Assembly: GCF_000189635.1 (NCBI RefSeq) | Contig: NW_002476523.1 | Coordinates: forward strand, 186,001-250,000 | From: Tetrahymena thermophila SB210 | Lineage: Eukaryota; Ciliophora; Oligohymenophorea; Hymenostomatida; Tetrahymenidae | DNA: 64,000 bases | Direction: 5' to 3' | In this document: piece after piece, positions 53,291 to 64,000 of the stretch | Numbering within the stretch: the first letter of the stretch is position 1 | Layout: every line of letters begins with the position of its first letter | Notes under the pieces: model-generated | The model's input: only the letters and a program-made list of their open reading frames with translations | Told to the model about the DNA's origin: nothing | The model's database searches: none | Translations under genes and position numbers: made by a program

Positions 53291-53728
53291 CCTATTTTAA
53301 GATATTTTTAATATTTTTTTGACATATTTGTTAACTTTTCATTTTTGGAAAAATATTGTTAATATTGATTGTTATTTTTTTTTATCAAATAATTTTGCTA
53401 TTATAAAAATCCCTATTTTAAATTTTCTCAGAATATTTTAGCTCAGGATAACGTACAGAAGAAAGTTTTAATCTCTAAAGGTGAATTATCTTCAAAAGAA
53501 TAATTAAATGTTGGGAATTAAGACTAATAAGCTGGTTAGACTTCTGCAACTTAAATCTCAATATTTAACTTTAATAATGAGGTTTATACTCTTAAAATTT
53601 TTTAATAATTTAAAAAACTAGGATTTTATAAAAGTGAATATTGCTCATCATTAGAGCAATTATCTGTAAATTTTACAAATGATTGATTTGAAATAAAAAA
53701 ATAACAATATTAACTATTTTTTCCAAAA

Positions 53729-54186
53729 ATGCAAAGTAAACAAGAAGATCAAATAAATTATAAAAATATTTTAAAAAAGTACTTTAAAGCTGAAAACGAA
53801 AGTCTATTAAAGAATGTTGACTGATAAAGCAACCTTCTTGTTAAAAAACAACATTCAGTTTGCTCAAACACAAGATTATTGCTCAAAAAGACTAGATTAT
53901 TGCTCTAAAAGACTAGTTTATTGAACAGTTCGTCGATAAAAATAAATGAAATCTTACTGAATATTAACAGATTCTTGATGAAAATAAACAGATTTTTGTT
54001 GAAAAAGACTAGTATATTTAACAGATTGTTGCTGAAAAAGACAAGATGTAAGAAGAACTCCAACAACTAAGTAATTTGATTGCTTAGTAAAATTTCCAAA
54101 ACCAATCTTATGGTGCTTAAAACAGTGATTAGAACAACTAAGTAGTTAATCTTTCTGAAAATTAAGCTGCAAAATCTAAAAATTGA
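53729..54186 (+). pseudogene. Coiled-coil gene fragment, right arm
   Basis: Plus strand. It starts MQSKQEDQINYKNILKKYF at 53729, loses its frame near 53825, and resumes with a glutamine-rich coiled coil, QQIVAEKDKMQEELQQLSNL, and a tail ENQAAKSKN before TGA 54184-54186. The C-terminal 80 codons still look like real protein in the ciliate code, so the copy decayed recently or is rescued by splicing I cannot see. Confidence 0.5.
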
Positions 54187-54793
54187 AGCTAAGGGGAATC
54201 AAAACTCGATTTAGAACTAATGAAAAAAACTGTAATTATTGACATTCAAAAAGAAATCATTTATTGATTATTTACAATTAAAACTCTTGCTCTCATGAAT
54301 GTGTTTTTGTTTATAAATATTTTTAGTGATCTTATTCCAACCAAAAATTAGTTCTATTTTCTAAATTTTAAACATTTTTTAAAAGTTTTCTAAAAAATAC
54401 CATACAATTTTTATTTATTAATTTGAAAAACTATAATTTATAAAAACATCATCTATTTACATTCATTTTTTATGCTAAAAATTCTTTTGAAAGGCTTATA
54501 TCTTTTATATGAATAATTTAATTGCTATTTAAATACTTAAAATAATTTTGAAAGAATTCTAGTATTAATTTAATTTTTATTGCTATATTTTTTACTTATC
54601 CTAATCATAATTTTTTTTTTCTTTTAATTTGCTTTCAAACTATTTTTCAAAATATATTTTTTTAATCAAAAAAATGAAAATTTTTGGTGCAAATATATAT
54701 AATCAGACCTTAATATATGAAGATATACATACAGTATAAATATTTAAAACAATAAATTAGAGCAATAATAATTTCATACTAAAGGATTTAAAG

Positions 54794-57733
54794 TCACAGT
54801 ATTTAATTGTAAAAGTCATCAAGTATTTTACAATCAAATTAACTTATAAAAAGCTAATAATAATAAATATAAGAATTTGTGTTGTCTTTATCTAGTTGAC
54901 AAAAAGACTATGAAATTTTATTAAATGGTAGTAGTTTTTAATTTATCTCTTGTTAGCTGTATGTTTAGAATTCCTGCATTTCTTCTTTTTAATTAATTGC
55001 TTTTTTAAGCTTTAGTTTATTTTTGATGATTGGGTAAATTATCAGCTAAATAATATTTATGAAGATGAATATTCCCAAAATAATATAAAGAACTACATAA
55101 TACTTTAAGCTGAGATTATAATTATCTGAAACCCCTTAGGATATTGTAAAGTTAATTTATTCCCCTTCTGTTAAGAAAAATACACTTATAACAATAAAAA
55201 CCATCCAAGTTGTCAATAGAGTAGCACTAGATTTAATATACTTCGCACTTCTATAGCTATAAATGCTATACCTTATAATAATCATGTATTTATCAATAAG
55301 GTATAAAATAATCGATGCTCCCAAAATGAAAAGAACACTATAAGGACATATAAAAATGTAAAATCCAGTGAAAGCTAATAACTTAAAAATTAGAATAAAT
55401 CTTTTTTCTAAATTTAATTCAGGTTTTTGCATAGCCAAATTTAAATTTATTTAACATAGTTCAATTTTTCCAGTTTATTTAAACCTATTTTTTTATTTAT
55501 TTGTTAATTTATAAAATTTAAATAAAAAAATAATTACATTTTTTAGATTTTAAATTTTTTGTAAAAATGAAGGATAAATTAAAAATCAAAAATATAGAGA
55601 CTGATAGACATAGCTAATTAAACCACCATTTCATTTAAGAACGAAGAGGTTCTAAGAACTTTTTGTTGCTAAGTAGAGAAAAGAGAGTCAGATGAGATTA
55701 AAAAGAAGAGATAGCAAGGTAGAGTAACATAGTAGGCTAATAAGAAAGTAGTAGCATAATTTATGTAAAACCTAAACTAAGAAGTTTTGTTAAAATGCAG
55801 AGATTTTAATGAAACATATTTCAAAAAGGTGAGGATTATTTTTTCAATAGCAAATATGCCAAACGAAATGCTATATTGCACAACCCTGGTAGAAGTATCA
55901 ATATCTTAATTTTCATTTCCTTCTAAATTATTTAGAGCTTGAGTCATTAAATAAAGTAAATATCCTAATCCTCCAATTAAAATAGAAAAAACAATCACTG
56001 ATAGAGTTAAATACCTCATTTTAGATTTTATGCTTCTTCCCAGATTCACCCAACTATGAAAATAATAACAAATAAAATAGTTAGAAAAACAATACAAATT
56101 TATTTATTTAAGAAAATTTAATAAATAAAAAATAAAAATTAATTTAAAATTGAGATCATTTAATAGAGTAAATTGTTTTGTTGAAAAAGAAAATCAATAA
56201 AAAATTAAATTTAAAAATAAATTTATTATTAAAAACATTGAAAAAAATTATTTAATTATTTAAAATAGAATTTGAATAAAATATTTATTAATTTGTAAGT
56301 AAATTATTTGCATAAAACTTTATTAAAAATAAAAAAAGATTTGATTAAAATATTTAAAAAGTTTAATTTTATGTAAAATTGACAAATAAATTTTGTATGA
56401 AATACTTTTTATTTAAAATAGAGTAAAAAAAATAAACTTAATTTACAAAAAATATTGAAATGAAATTTGAATTATTTTTCATATAAATTGTTTAAAAAAT
56501 TTAAGAAAATTTAATTAGTCTTTTTAATGATTTTATTTACATGTAGTCTTTTGGATGACTGGCTGACTTAATAGTGCAATAATCTGTTGTAGTAAATTTC
56601 TTCATTTTTCTGACAAGTATATAATTAACAATATCATAGATGAAAGACCTTCTGAGGGAATTTTTAACGATGATGCAATCTTACTAGTATTAAAAAGTTA
56701 CTATAACTCTATATGAATAGGAAGCACCATTTTACTTTATAAGATCTATTTTTTACTTTAATTCTTAAGCTTTTTATTTATCTTTTTATGTGAGATTTTC
56801 TTTTTGGACATTCATTTTTTCATACATTTTGATATATTCCTAAAAGATGCTACTCAATTTTTGGTAGTTGTAAATTTTGCAGATTTGTTCTATTTTTGGT
56901 TTAATGTTCAAGCCTAACTAAATTTAATATAATGAAATTAATTTAAATGATTTACAAATGAAAGGTTTGAATTAATATCTGAGTATTTAAATTAAATAGA
57001 TAAATACCTTTTCTTTGATTTTGTGTTGAAAGAATTCTTCGATTTTATCCTAAGATAAGTCAGGAAAGTTTAACACTAATATACTTCTGGAAGTAATATT
57101 ATCATCTTTTATATTTTGTTAATTGCTATCTTCTTAATTAAGATATTATTTTCGATAAAAAAATTGAACATAGAAGTAAAATACTATAAGAAATCCTAAA
57201 ACAATTACAAGAGCTGTAAATTTTCCATATTTAAGATTCTGAAAAAATATTTTTAGGACTATTTCTGGGACGATTTGCATTTTAAAAGACTCATCACATG
57301 TGATAACGGGTATAATTAAATCAAACTAAGATATGTTATCGCATAATTTGTTTGAAGCTACTATGAATTCACCGCAATAAAAAAAGAATACTAAAGTCAA
57401 TAAAATGATGTTAAGTTTTTGAATAGTGAGATATTGAGGAACGCCCCATCCCCATTTTAAGATGTTTTTATTTTCACTGAGACAAAAAAAGTTTAATTTT
57501 TTTTCTTTGACTACTTTTTTGCAGCACTCACAAACTTCATTCATAAGTCTTACACTTTGTTAAACTTCTTCCCCTAATGAATTAGCTTCTCTGTGTATTA
57601 ATGCTTTTTCCATTGAACCAGGAAAAACGTATAATTTATTTAAATCAAATACTGATTGAGCTCTTGATTCAGGATCCTAATCGTAAAGTGAATCATCAAC
57701 GACCTAAATAGATGTTTTATCTTTTATGTTCAT
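54794..57733 (-). CDS. TMEM63/OSCA (DUF221)-like membrane protein
   Basis: Minus-strand, multi-exon, ATG 57733 to TGA 54794-54796. TMEM63/OSCA proteins are mechanically gated cation channels of the anoctamin superfamily with about 11 membrane segments. The first exon has a soluble N-terminus, WGWGVPQYLTIQKL leading into the first membrane helix, another helix (FTALVIVLGFLIVFYFYVQF), and SRSILVLNFPDLSQDKIEEF, the start of the cytosolic RRM-like loop of the family. The next exon (about 56550-56920) completes this loop (GASYSYRVIVTFQYQ). The exons at 55500-56085 and 54800-55440 are hydrophobic, with PYSVLFILGASIILYLIDKY, the typical late YxxDKY helix, and a final charged tail. Family assignment rests on layout and these motifs, so it is probable rather than certain. 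Confidence 0.6.
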
Positions 57734-58218
57734 TTTAAAAAAGCGCTCTTAAAGTTACCTAAAGAGATTTTTAATTATTCTTTTATTACACTTATTTATA
57801 AAAGCGATTATTTTATTATTATTCTTATTTTTTGTTTCTTGATATCAAAAAATATGAAGTAAATTAATAAATTATCTTGTGGTTATTGCGCAATAGGCGC
57901 ATGTGTACACTATTTACACTGAAATATATGTTGATTACTTTATATGCAATTTTCAAATTTTTTATTGTACTAAGTTATTAATTAAATTATAAATACTTTT
58001 ATTCTACTTTAAATTTCACAAATATTTTAGTGGAAATTCATTAAGAAATATTTAATATTACTTATTCGTTTGGATTGTATTTTTAATAAATAAAAATTAG
58101 TTATTATTATATCAAAACAATATTTATTTTGCACCTTTCGTTTTATCCTCTACTTTTTACTAATATTAAAAAAAAAAAAATTAATAAAAGTTCATTTCTC
58201 AAGTTAAACTAAGCAAAA
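57734..58218. other. Divergent intergenic region
   Basis: Shared upstream region of the minus-strand membrane protein and the plus-strand gene at 58219. A GCGCAATAGGCGCATGTGTAC stretch (key part GGCGCATGTG at about 57896) is unusually GC-rich and may be regulatory. Otherwise nothing seen. Confidence 0.4.
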
Positions 58219-60949
58219 ATGCAGAATTTTGATAATTATTTAAGGAATTTAGACATTTTAAAAATTAAAGATCTCATTTAAAATGAATGGGATGCGATTC
58301 CTGAAACTGATTTTGAAGTAAAATTAATTTATTCTTTTGATTTAGTATAATTTTATCAAGATAATCTAAATATAATTTTACCATTAAATTAAATAAAAGT
58401 AAAAATAGGAAATAGATAAATAAGATTTAATATCAAGTTTTTTAGATATCATCAAGCTTTACCTCATACAGTACGAAGATGACGAAGAAAATAAGTCAGA
58501 TTCTATTGTAAACTTCTTCATGAGCTACGTTGTAATTGAATAATTAATTGATTATAATAAACTTTAGCATTAAAATATTAAAGCACCAAAAAAATGAAAA
58601 AATAAAATTTTAAATATGAATTAGTATTTGAAGTTTCAATGCATTCAAAAGAGCAGTGCACTTGCTTGGAAAATGATTAGAGAATTGGACAAAAAAAGCC
58701 AAAGGATACAAGAATTTAGATTAATTTTGTTTTTGTTTGAGTAAGATAATAAAAAGAGTCTCTGCAGTTTTTACTATAGAACAAGAAACATTATAATAGA
58801 ATATTTAAAAGGTTATGAAAGTGATTTTTTAATTCTCGATGACCTACATGTATCAGTTGGTAAAAATCTTTAAAAATTTAAAAAATTTTAAAATCAATTT
58901 TAAATAAACAATAATAATCTTAAAAAGTATTAATTATTTATTTATTATCTTATAGATCAATGGTCAGAAATAACCAGAAGAATCTTTTAAAGTCATAAGC
59001 ATGAAGAAGTCATTAGCAAAATAGCCAAAGTAATAGCATGTGACCAGCATGAATAGCATACATTCGATCCTTAGTTTAAGTATTTATTATTGATTAGATC
59101 AAAATTTGAATTTTTTCCTACTAAATATATTTATAACCAATAAAAAATCGAGTTTAAAGCTAAAAAATATTTAGCCCAAATAAAATATGAAAAAATATGT
59201 TTTAATTTTAGTCATTTGTAAAAATGCAAATGTTTATAAAAATAATTTTTCTTGAAGTGGGATAATTTGCAAGTTTTTTAAAAAAAATATGCAGTTAAGA
59301 TGAAATAATTATTAAAAAAAGAAAGATATTTTGAATGTAGATATTTATAAATAAAGAAATAATTAATTTGAAAGAATAGAATTTATGATAATAATGATTA
59401 AAGTTTGTATTATTTTCTTCTACTTATTGTAAACTGATATAATTATTTCTTATTAATGAATGAATATTGTCTCACATCATTCGATGAGCTTTTAGTCACC
59501 TAAATGAATTAATTAGCTATTTAGATAGCCTCAAATTTATATTAAAAATATTGTTTGAGTGTAATGTGTTATAGTATGTATAGTTGGGGAATATATTTAT
59601 TTACTTTTTTTACTAAGTCAATAGTTATAATAAATTAATGAATATGCAATATTAATATATGTAGGTTAAGCTGTGGGCGATTAATTCAAATTTGCTTGTG
59701 GATATATTTTAGACAGGTTAATCAGCTTTTGGAGGACCAAAAAAAGTATGAAAATCAAAGTGCTTTGAGAAATTAATAAAGAGAAGAGAATAAGATTCCT
59801 TAAAGCTTTTACTAATGGGGAAAGTCTCCTTTGCAGCTGAACAATTTTAAGAAGAACAGCAAACACATAGAAGCGATAAAATAGTACAGATTTTATAAAT
59901 AAAAATACCCAAAGTAATCAACTCATAAAATATACAATGCCTCCCCTCCTAAAGTAAAGGAATACATGAGTTTCTACTTTTCTGACTCAAAGCTTAATTA
60001 GACAACACAATTTTATTCCCCAGTTAAATCCAGTAGACAAAACTAGATTCTTCATCAATCACTCTCTTTATAGTAATCTCCTTATGTTGGGGAATTTACC
60101 TCACCAAATTCTTAATCAGAGTAAATATTATTGGTTTTTTTACGGTATTTTACCAACAAACACTGCGAAATAATTAAGATACGTTTATGTCTAAATATAA
60201 AGAAAGATTAAATCAATATATTTTCCTTTAACAGTATTAATGTGGTATTTTTTATTGAATTTAATTGAAGACTTTAGAATGATTAGAAAAGTGGAATTAC
60301 ATTTACTAAATAAAGTATGATTTATTAAAAATATGGTACTATATTTTCACTATCAAAGTTGTTCAACTCAAAACATAAAATTCATGTAAAAGAATGCTTT
60401 AAAAACGTGATTGATACAGTAATATCTAAATAATTTAAAGCTAAGCAAATAGATGATGAGCAATTTTGATATTTTGTTAAGATAGTGTTTAAATTATGAC
60501 ACTTAATAAATTAGTATTTTTAGTTTCTGATTGTCCGTATTTAGGACACAATTTTGAATATAAATTTACTTAATATTTATATAATATATAATAATCAGAA
60601 TTCCTGGGTTGACTAAAGATTAGAACATTTTTAATTAAAATAAGCACGTAAATAATTTATATGGACTAAGATGACGATTTTTTATCTAATATTGCATATT
60701 ATATAACAAAATTAGTCAGAATATTAAACTTTCAGAAAAGACTCTCAGCATTTGTCCAAAAGCACCAAAAAGCACAGGTAATAGCTCTCACCAAGGAAGG
60801 AGTCTTTTTTCCAAATGCTAATATTTAATAAGACCCAAGACAATGCAGGTGAAAGGAAACAATAGAATGCTCATGATGAGAATAAAATGAAATAATATGA
60901 GGAATAAGAAACATGGTAAGAATACGAGTAAGATCAACAAGAAAATTGA
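58219..60949 (+). CDS. Multi-exon protein of unknown function
   Basis: ATG 58219 (MQNFDNYLRNLDILKIKDLI). A short intron then leads to DLISSFLDIIKLYLIQYEDD (about 58440). Further exons are at about 58620-58860 (WKMIRELDKKSQRIQEFRLI), 58957-59380 (SHKHEEVISKIAKVIACDQH, then a Lys/Cys-rich helical part), about 59490-59580 (LTSFDELLVTQMNQLAIQIA), 59665-60120 (basic, Ser/Pro-rich, with YSPVKSSRQ and SPYVGEFTSPNS), and a last exon 60741-60949 that is Gln/Glu-rich (ERKQQNAHDENKMKQYEEQE). Stop TGA 60947-60949. Exon borders between 59340 and 59665 are unclear because the otherwise open frame is interrupted there. The SP-rich part looks like a kinase target. No family recognised. Confidence 0.55.
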
Positions 60950-62340
60950 ATTTTTTCTGAAAATTAAGTGATTAAAAATTTATTTAAAGAGTTGTGAATA
61001 AGAAAAAAATAAATCTAAATATAAAATCAAAATAAGAAATTATGTTGAATGAAATAATATAAGAAAAGTTTATTTGTAATGTAAATTTTTAATGTAATTT
61101 TTGTATGTATTGATTATATTTATAATTTGATATTGTTATTTATTTTTTTAATTTCATAAGCAACGCAAAGAAAGCTTTTGTGTATTTTAAAAAATTAAAA
61201 AATGTAAACGGTTTGGTCTCATCATAAATAATTAATTATTAAGCAACTTTAGTTTTACTTATTTATTTTATTTTGATTATTCAGATTTATGATGAAAGGT
61301 GTGTCTTTGCATAAAGTTTTTAATTATCTTTTTATATAATGAGCGGACTATACTGAAGTATATATAACTTATGTGATTAGATTTGAAAGGACTAGCGTTA
61401 TACGAGTCTTGTTTTTTTTGTTTGGTGATGTATTTATTCATGCTACACTCAAATTTACTCTATATTCAATCTTTATTCGTATTCTTTTCTTCTTTTACAT
61501 TAAAAATTATTCTTTTAAACATCTACGAAGTTCTTATATCATCAAATTTAATGGAAAGGTATTTAAATCATACAAATGGTTATTGCTAAATACAATTCCT
61601 GTTTTGAAAATAGGTTTTTTAATTTCGTTATAAATGTAATTCTTTGGTTATTTCAGAATATATGCTAATAAACTAATTACTTTGAAATAGAATGGGAAAA
61701 TAGAAAGAAAGGCTAATTAATTTTAAAAAAGAAATTAATATACATAATTACAAAGATTCTTGAAGAATCAGTGAGAGATATTTTAGTTTTATTTTTAAAA
61801 AGTAAAATGAGAGTATAATAAAGATCAGAGTAATTTAAAAAGAATACCATTTTGCTGCACTTTGACAGTACCTTGTTTTGCATATTCATGTAGATATTTA
61901 AGGATGGAAAAAAAATAAATTATTTTCAGATAAATAAAAATGATTGATTTATGAAGAAAGGATTAATAGATTTTGCTATTTTATCAGAATGAAAGATGAA
62001 TTGAATTGAACTGATCTACAACTAAACAATATAACTAGATAAATTAATAATGATTGCACACTCATTATTAAATTTTCAATAAATTCTAATGAATAGTAAA
62101 TATTAAATTTTTAATTTATTACTTATATTTTGTTTCGTAAAGATAAGAATTCAAATACTAACAAACATTAAATAAACAAACAAATAAAAAGAAAAACCAA
62201 AGATTTAATAAAGTGTGAGAGAAAATTGAAAGCATACATTCAGTGTTTGTTTGCTTTTTTCTAAATAAATAGCGATTCCCTAATAAGAAAACTTGACTCA
62301 ACTAATTGAAAGCAAAAAAAAAGCAAAAACCGTAAGGTTT
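60950..62340. other. Intergenic spacer
   Basis: AT-rich. Overlapping hydrophobic frames at 61371-61640 lack an ATG in the right frame and have spacer-like composition. Nothing else seen. The upstream region of the CBM20 gene lies at its right end. Confidence 0.5.
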
Positions 62341-64000
62341 ATGGGTTTTCTCGCAGATAATCCATAGGATGATTCAGAGGCCTTGTCAACAGCAGCATAG
62401 GCAACTCCATCCACAACACAAGGCAGTTCCGAAAGTTCTACAGACACCATTTCAAGCTCCACGCAAATATCAGGATTTTCGACTGCATCGCTTGTAAAGA
62501 AGCATTAATCATAAGTTAAATTCAAAATACATTATCAGGCCACATTTGGCTAATCACTCTACGTTGTAGGATCAATAAAAGCTCTTGGTAAGTGGCGAAT
62601 AGAGAAATCTCTTCTTATGAAATGGACAGAAGTAATTAAATTAATTTAACATTGGAGTAAATTGAAAAAAGGCGAATAAATGTGATTTAATTGAAATGAT
62701 ATCATTTATTGTAAGAACTGATTGATTTAATTAAGATTTATTGTGTGTAGTAGGAGTAGCACTTCTAATTCAATTAATCTATTGATTAATTAATTAATTA
62801 ATTAACAAATTAATTTAAAAAGTATTAATTGTATTATTAGTTAAACCTACTAATTGCTAGCACTCATTCATTAGTTAATAATATTTCATGTAGAGTATGG
62901 GTAAAAAATATTTGACTTTTTAGTGCTCCTAATACAATTATATCTTAGTCATCATGAGCTTTGCATATCAATTGGTTTTTCGATGCCTCCCATTTATGAG
63001 CTGAGAAAAACCACCAAATAAATTATATTTTGACTAATAAAACTCATAGACGACTATAAATATAAATAAATAAGTCTTTAAATAAATCAAGCAAATTAGT
63101 TAGATAGATATCTGAAAACTCCCTTTTAATCACTTTATTTATTAAACGATAAAATGAAGCCTCATTCAATTATATTTAAAATATACTCGATTTCATCAAT
63201 TCCTTTTATTACAAAAGGGACATTATTGGGTTGCTTCACTTGCCTCAAGTGAAATCGACTCTGCAGAACTAGATAAACTCATCGAATACAAATATTGCTT
63301 GGCCAACACAGTATATCCCGAATAGTATCTCATTTTGTGGGAAGAAGGTCCAAATCGTTCATTCTACTTCCCTGAAGTTAGTCAGCTTTGCTTGAGTACA
63401 TTTTATTAAAATAAGCATTATTTATTTTCTATAATTTGGATACTGTGTGTTGGGAAATTTTATTTTGCTTGTTAAGTGTTTAAATATACTGGTATTCATT
63501 TTTGTGATTTTCAATCAATCCTAAGAAATAATAAAGAATGAACATTCATTCTATCACATTTAATTATCAAAAAAGAGATATTTTGCAAATCGTGATTTTC
63601 AAAATAACTAATAAACACAATTATTTTACCACATAATTAATTACTAACATACATATATACACACACACACATTAACAATCAAACAAAATAAATAAGCTTT
63701 CAATAATATTAAACAACTCTTCAAACATTTCCAAAGATAGAAAAAAATTAATTTTATCTTTTATTCATTTTTTCATCACACATTTAATTGGCACATTAAA
63801 CTTTTATTATTAAAAAAGATGACTTTTGGAGTCTAAGAAAAGTTATTCTCAGGTTATTTGAAGCCAAGAATGACAAAGATTTATACGTTTTGGGAGATTG
63901 TGAAGAAATTGGCACATATGAATCTCCCTCCAAAATGGAAAGAGTTGTGTAAACAAACTTTGCTGACTTAAGCTAGACCGTATTCTTTGAAAAGACTCTT
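62341..64000 (+). CDS. Tandem CBM20 (starch-binding) protein, 3' partial
   Basis: ATG 62341; runs off the window. Exon 1 (62341-62631) gives an acidic, Ser/Thr-rich N-terminus without signal peptide, then VKFKIHYQATFGQSLYVVGS followed by GKWRIEKSLLMKWTE. Exon 2 (63218-63376) continues GHYWVASL, IEYKYCLANTV and ILWEEGPNRSFYFPE. Together these are a complete CBM20 domain: the WxEGxYW turn, YKY and WExGxNR glucan-contact region are all visible, and the intron 62632-63217 falls exactly inside the conserved W-x-E-G. Exon 3 (from about 63819) starts a second CBM20-like unit (KVILRLFEAKNDKDLYVLGD, CEEIGTYESPSKMERV). Proteins with cytosolic CBM20 domains bind glycogen or starch granules and may carry phosphatase, kinase or transferase domains further on; that part is outside the window. 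Confidence 0.85.
63657..63671 (+). repeat. CA dinucleotide microsatellite
   Basis: Short ATACACACACAC run in the second intron of the CBM20 gene. Confidence 0.7.

Larger units (their letters stand above)
51405..54661. repeat. Large inverted repeat with 1.2-kb arms
   Basis: The left arm 51405-52590 and right arm 53452-54661 are near-perfect reverse complements. The outer ends are at AAAATATATTTTGAAAAATAGC (left, shortened: AAAATATATTTTG) and its mirror near 54661; the inner ends are at about 52590 and 53452. The 860-bp loop holds a third, more diverged copy (about 52600-53420) in the same orientation as the left arm. All three carry parts of one coiled-coil gene. RNA through the region would form a long hairpin. 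Confidence 0.85.

Noticed and set aside
61371-61640. Hydrophobic small proteins at 61371-61640
   Set aside because: No ATG in the right frame, two overlapping frames equally open, and spacer-like composition.

Overview
The window is nuclear DNA of a Tetrahymena-type ciliate. It is very AT-rich. Long reading frames appear only when TAA and TAG are read as glutamine and TGA is the sole stop, and introns are short, AT-rich and of the GTAA...TAG type. The histone H2B at 23225-23593 is, from memory, the 122-residue Tetrahymena protein. No telomere repeat, rRNA, tRNA or complete mobile element was recognised.

Layout. 1-4090: 3' part of a plus-strand gene whose 5' side is an extraordinary array. 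Thirty-three 3-nt intervals are each bounded by AG on the left and GTA on the right, and are separated by 54-77 bp repeats that look like introns, so the exons appear to be one codon long. 6446-19964: one very large gene for a four-repeat channel of the cyclic-nucleotide-gated type, with four membrane domains and four cyclic-nucleotide-binding domains on one chain. 21200-21766: B9D2, a ciliary transition-zone protein. 23225-23593: histone H2B with CCAAT boxes upstream. 25408-27839: EF-hand coiled-coil protein. 28333-28761 (minus): small unknown protein. 29870-36392: SPEF2/CPC1-like central-apparatus protein. 36999-37910: PEX16. 39090-48900: 5-kb tandem duplication holding two minus-strand leucine-rich-repeat genes built of roughly one exon per repeat. 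51405-54661: large inverted repeat made of three copies of a decayed coiled-coil gene. 54794-57733 (minus): TMEM63/OSCA-like membrane protein. 58219-60949: unknown multi-exon protein. 62341-end: protein with tandem CBM20 (starch-binding) domains, cut by the window end.

The genes form no operon and strands are mixed. Several products concern cilia or excitability (four-repeat channel, B9D2, SPEF2/CPC1, possibly the EF-hand protein), which is common in ciliates and not evidence of a functional cluster. Between genes lie 0.4-2.2 kb AT-rich spacers in which I see no further gene.

The strongest candidate for something undescribed is the 3-nt exon array at 1-2289. In its central units the 60-75 bp repeats are nearly identical while exactly the three bases between AG and GTA vary freely. 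That is the reverse of an ordinary minisatellite, and is what would be expected if near-identical introns separate single codons. The second is the four-repeat channel, in which all four selectivity-filter segments differ and only one repeat keeps a classical S4 voltage sensor.
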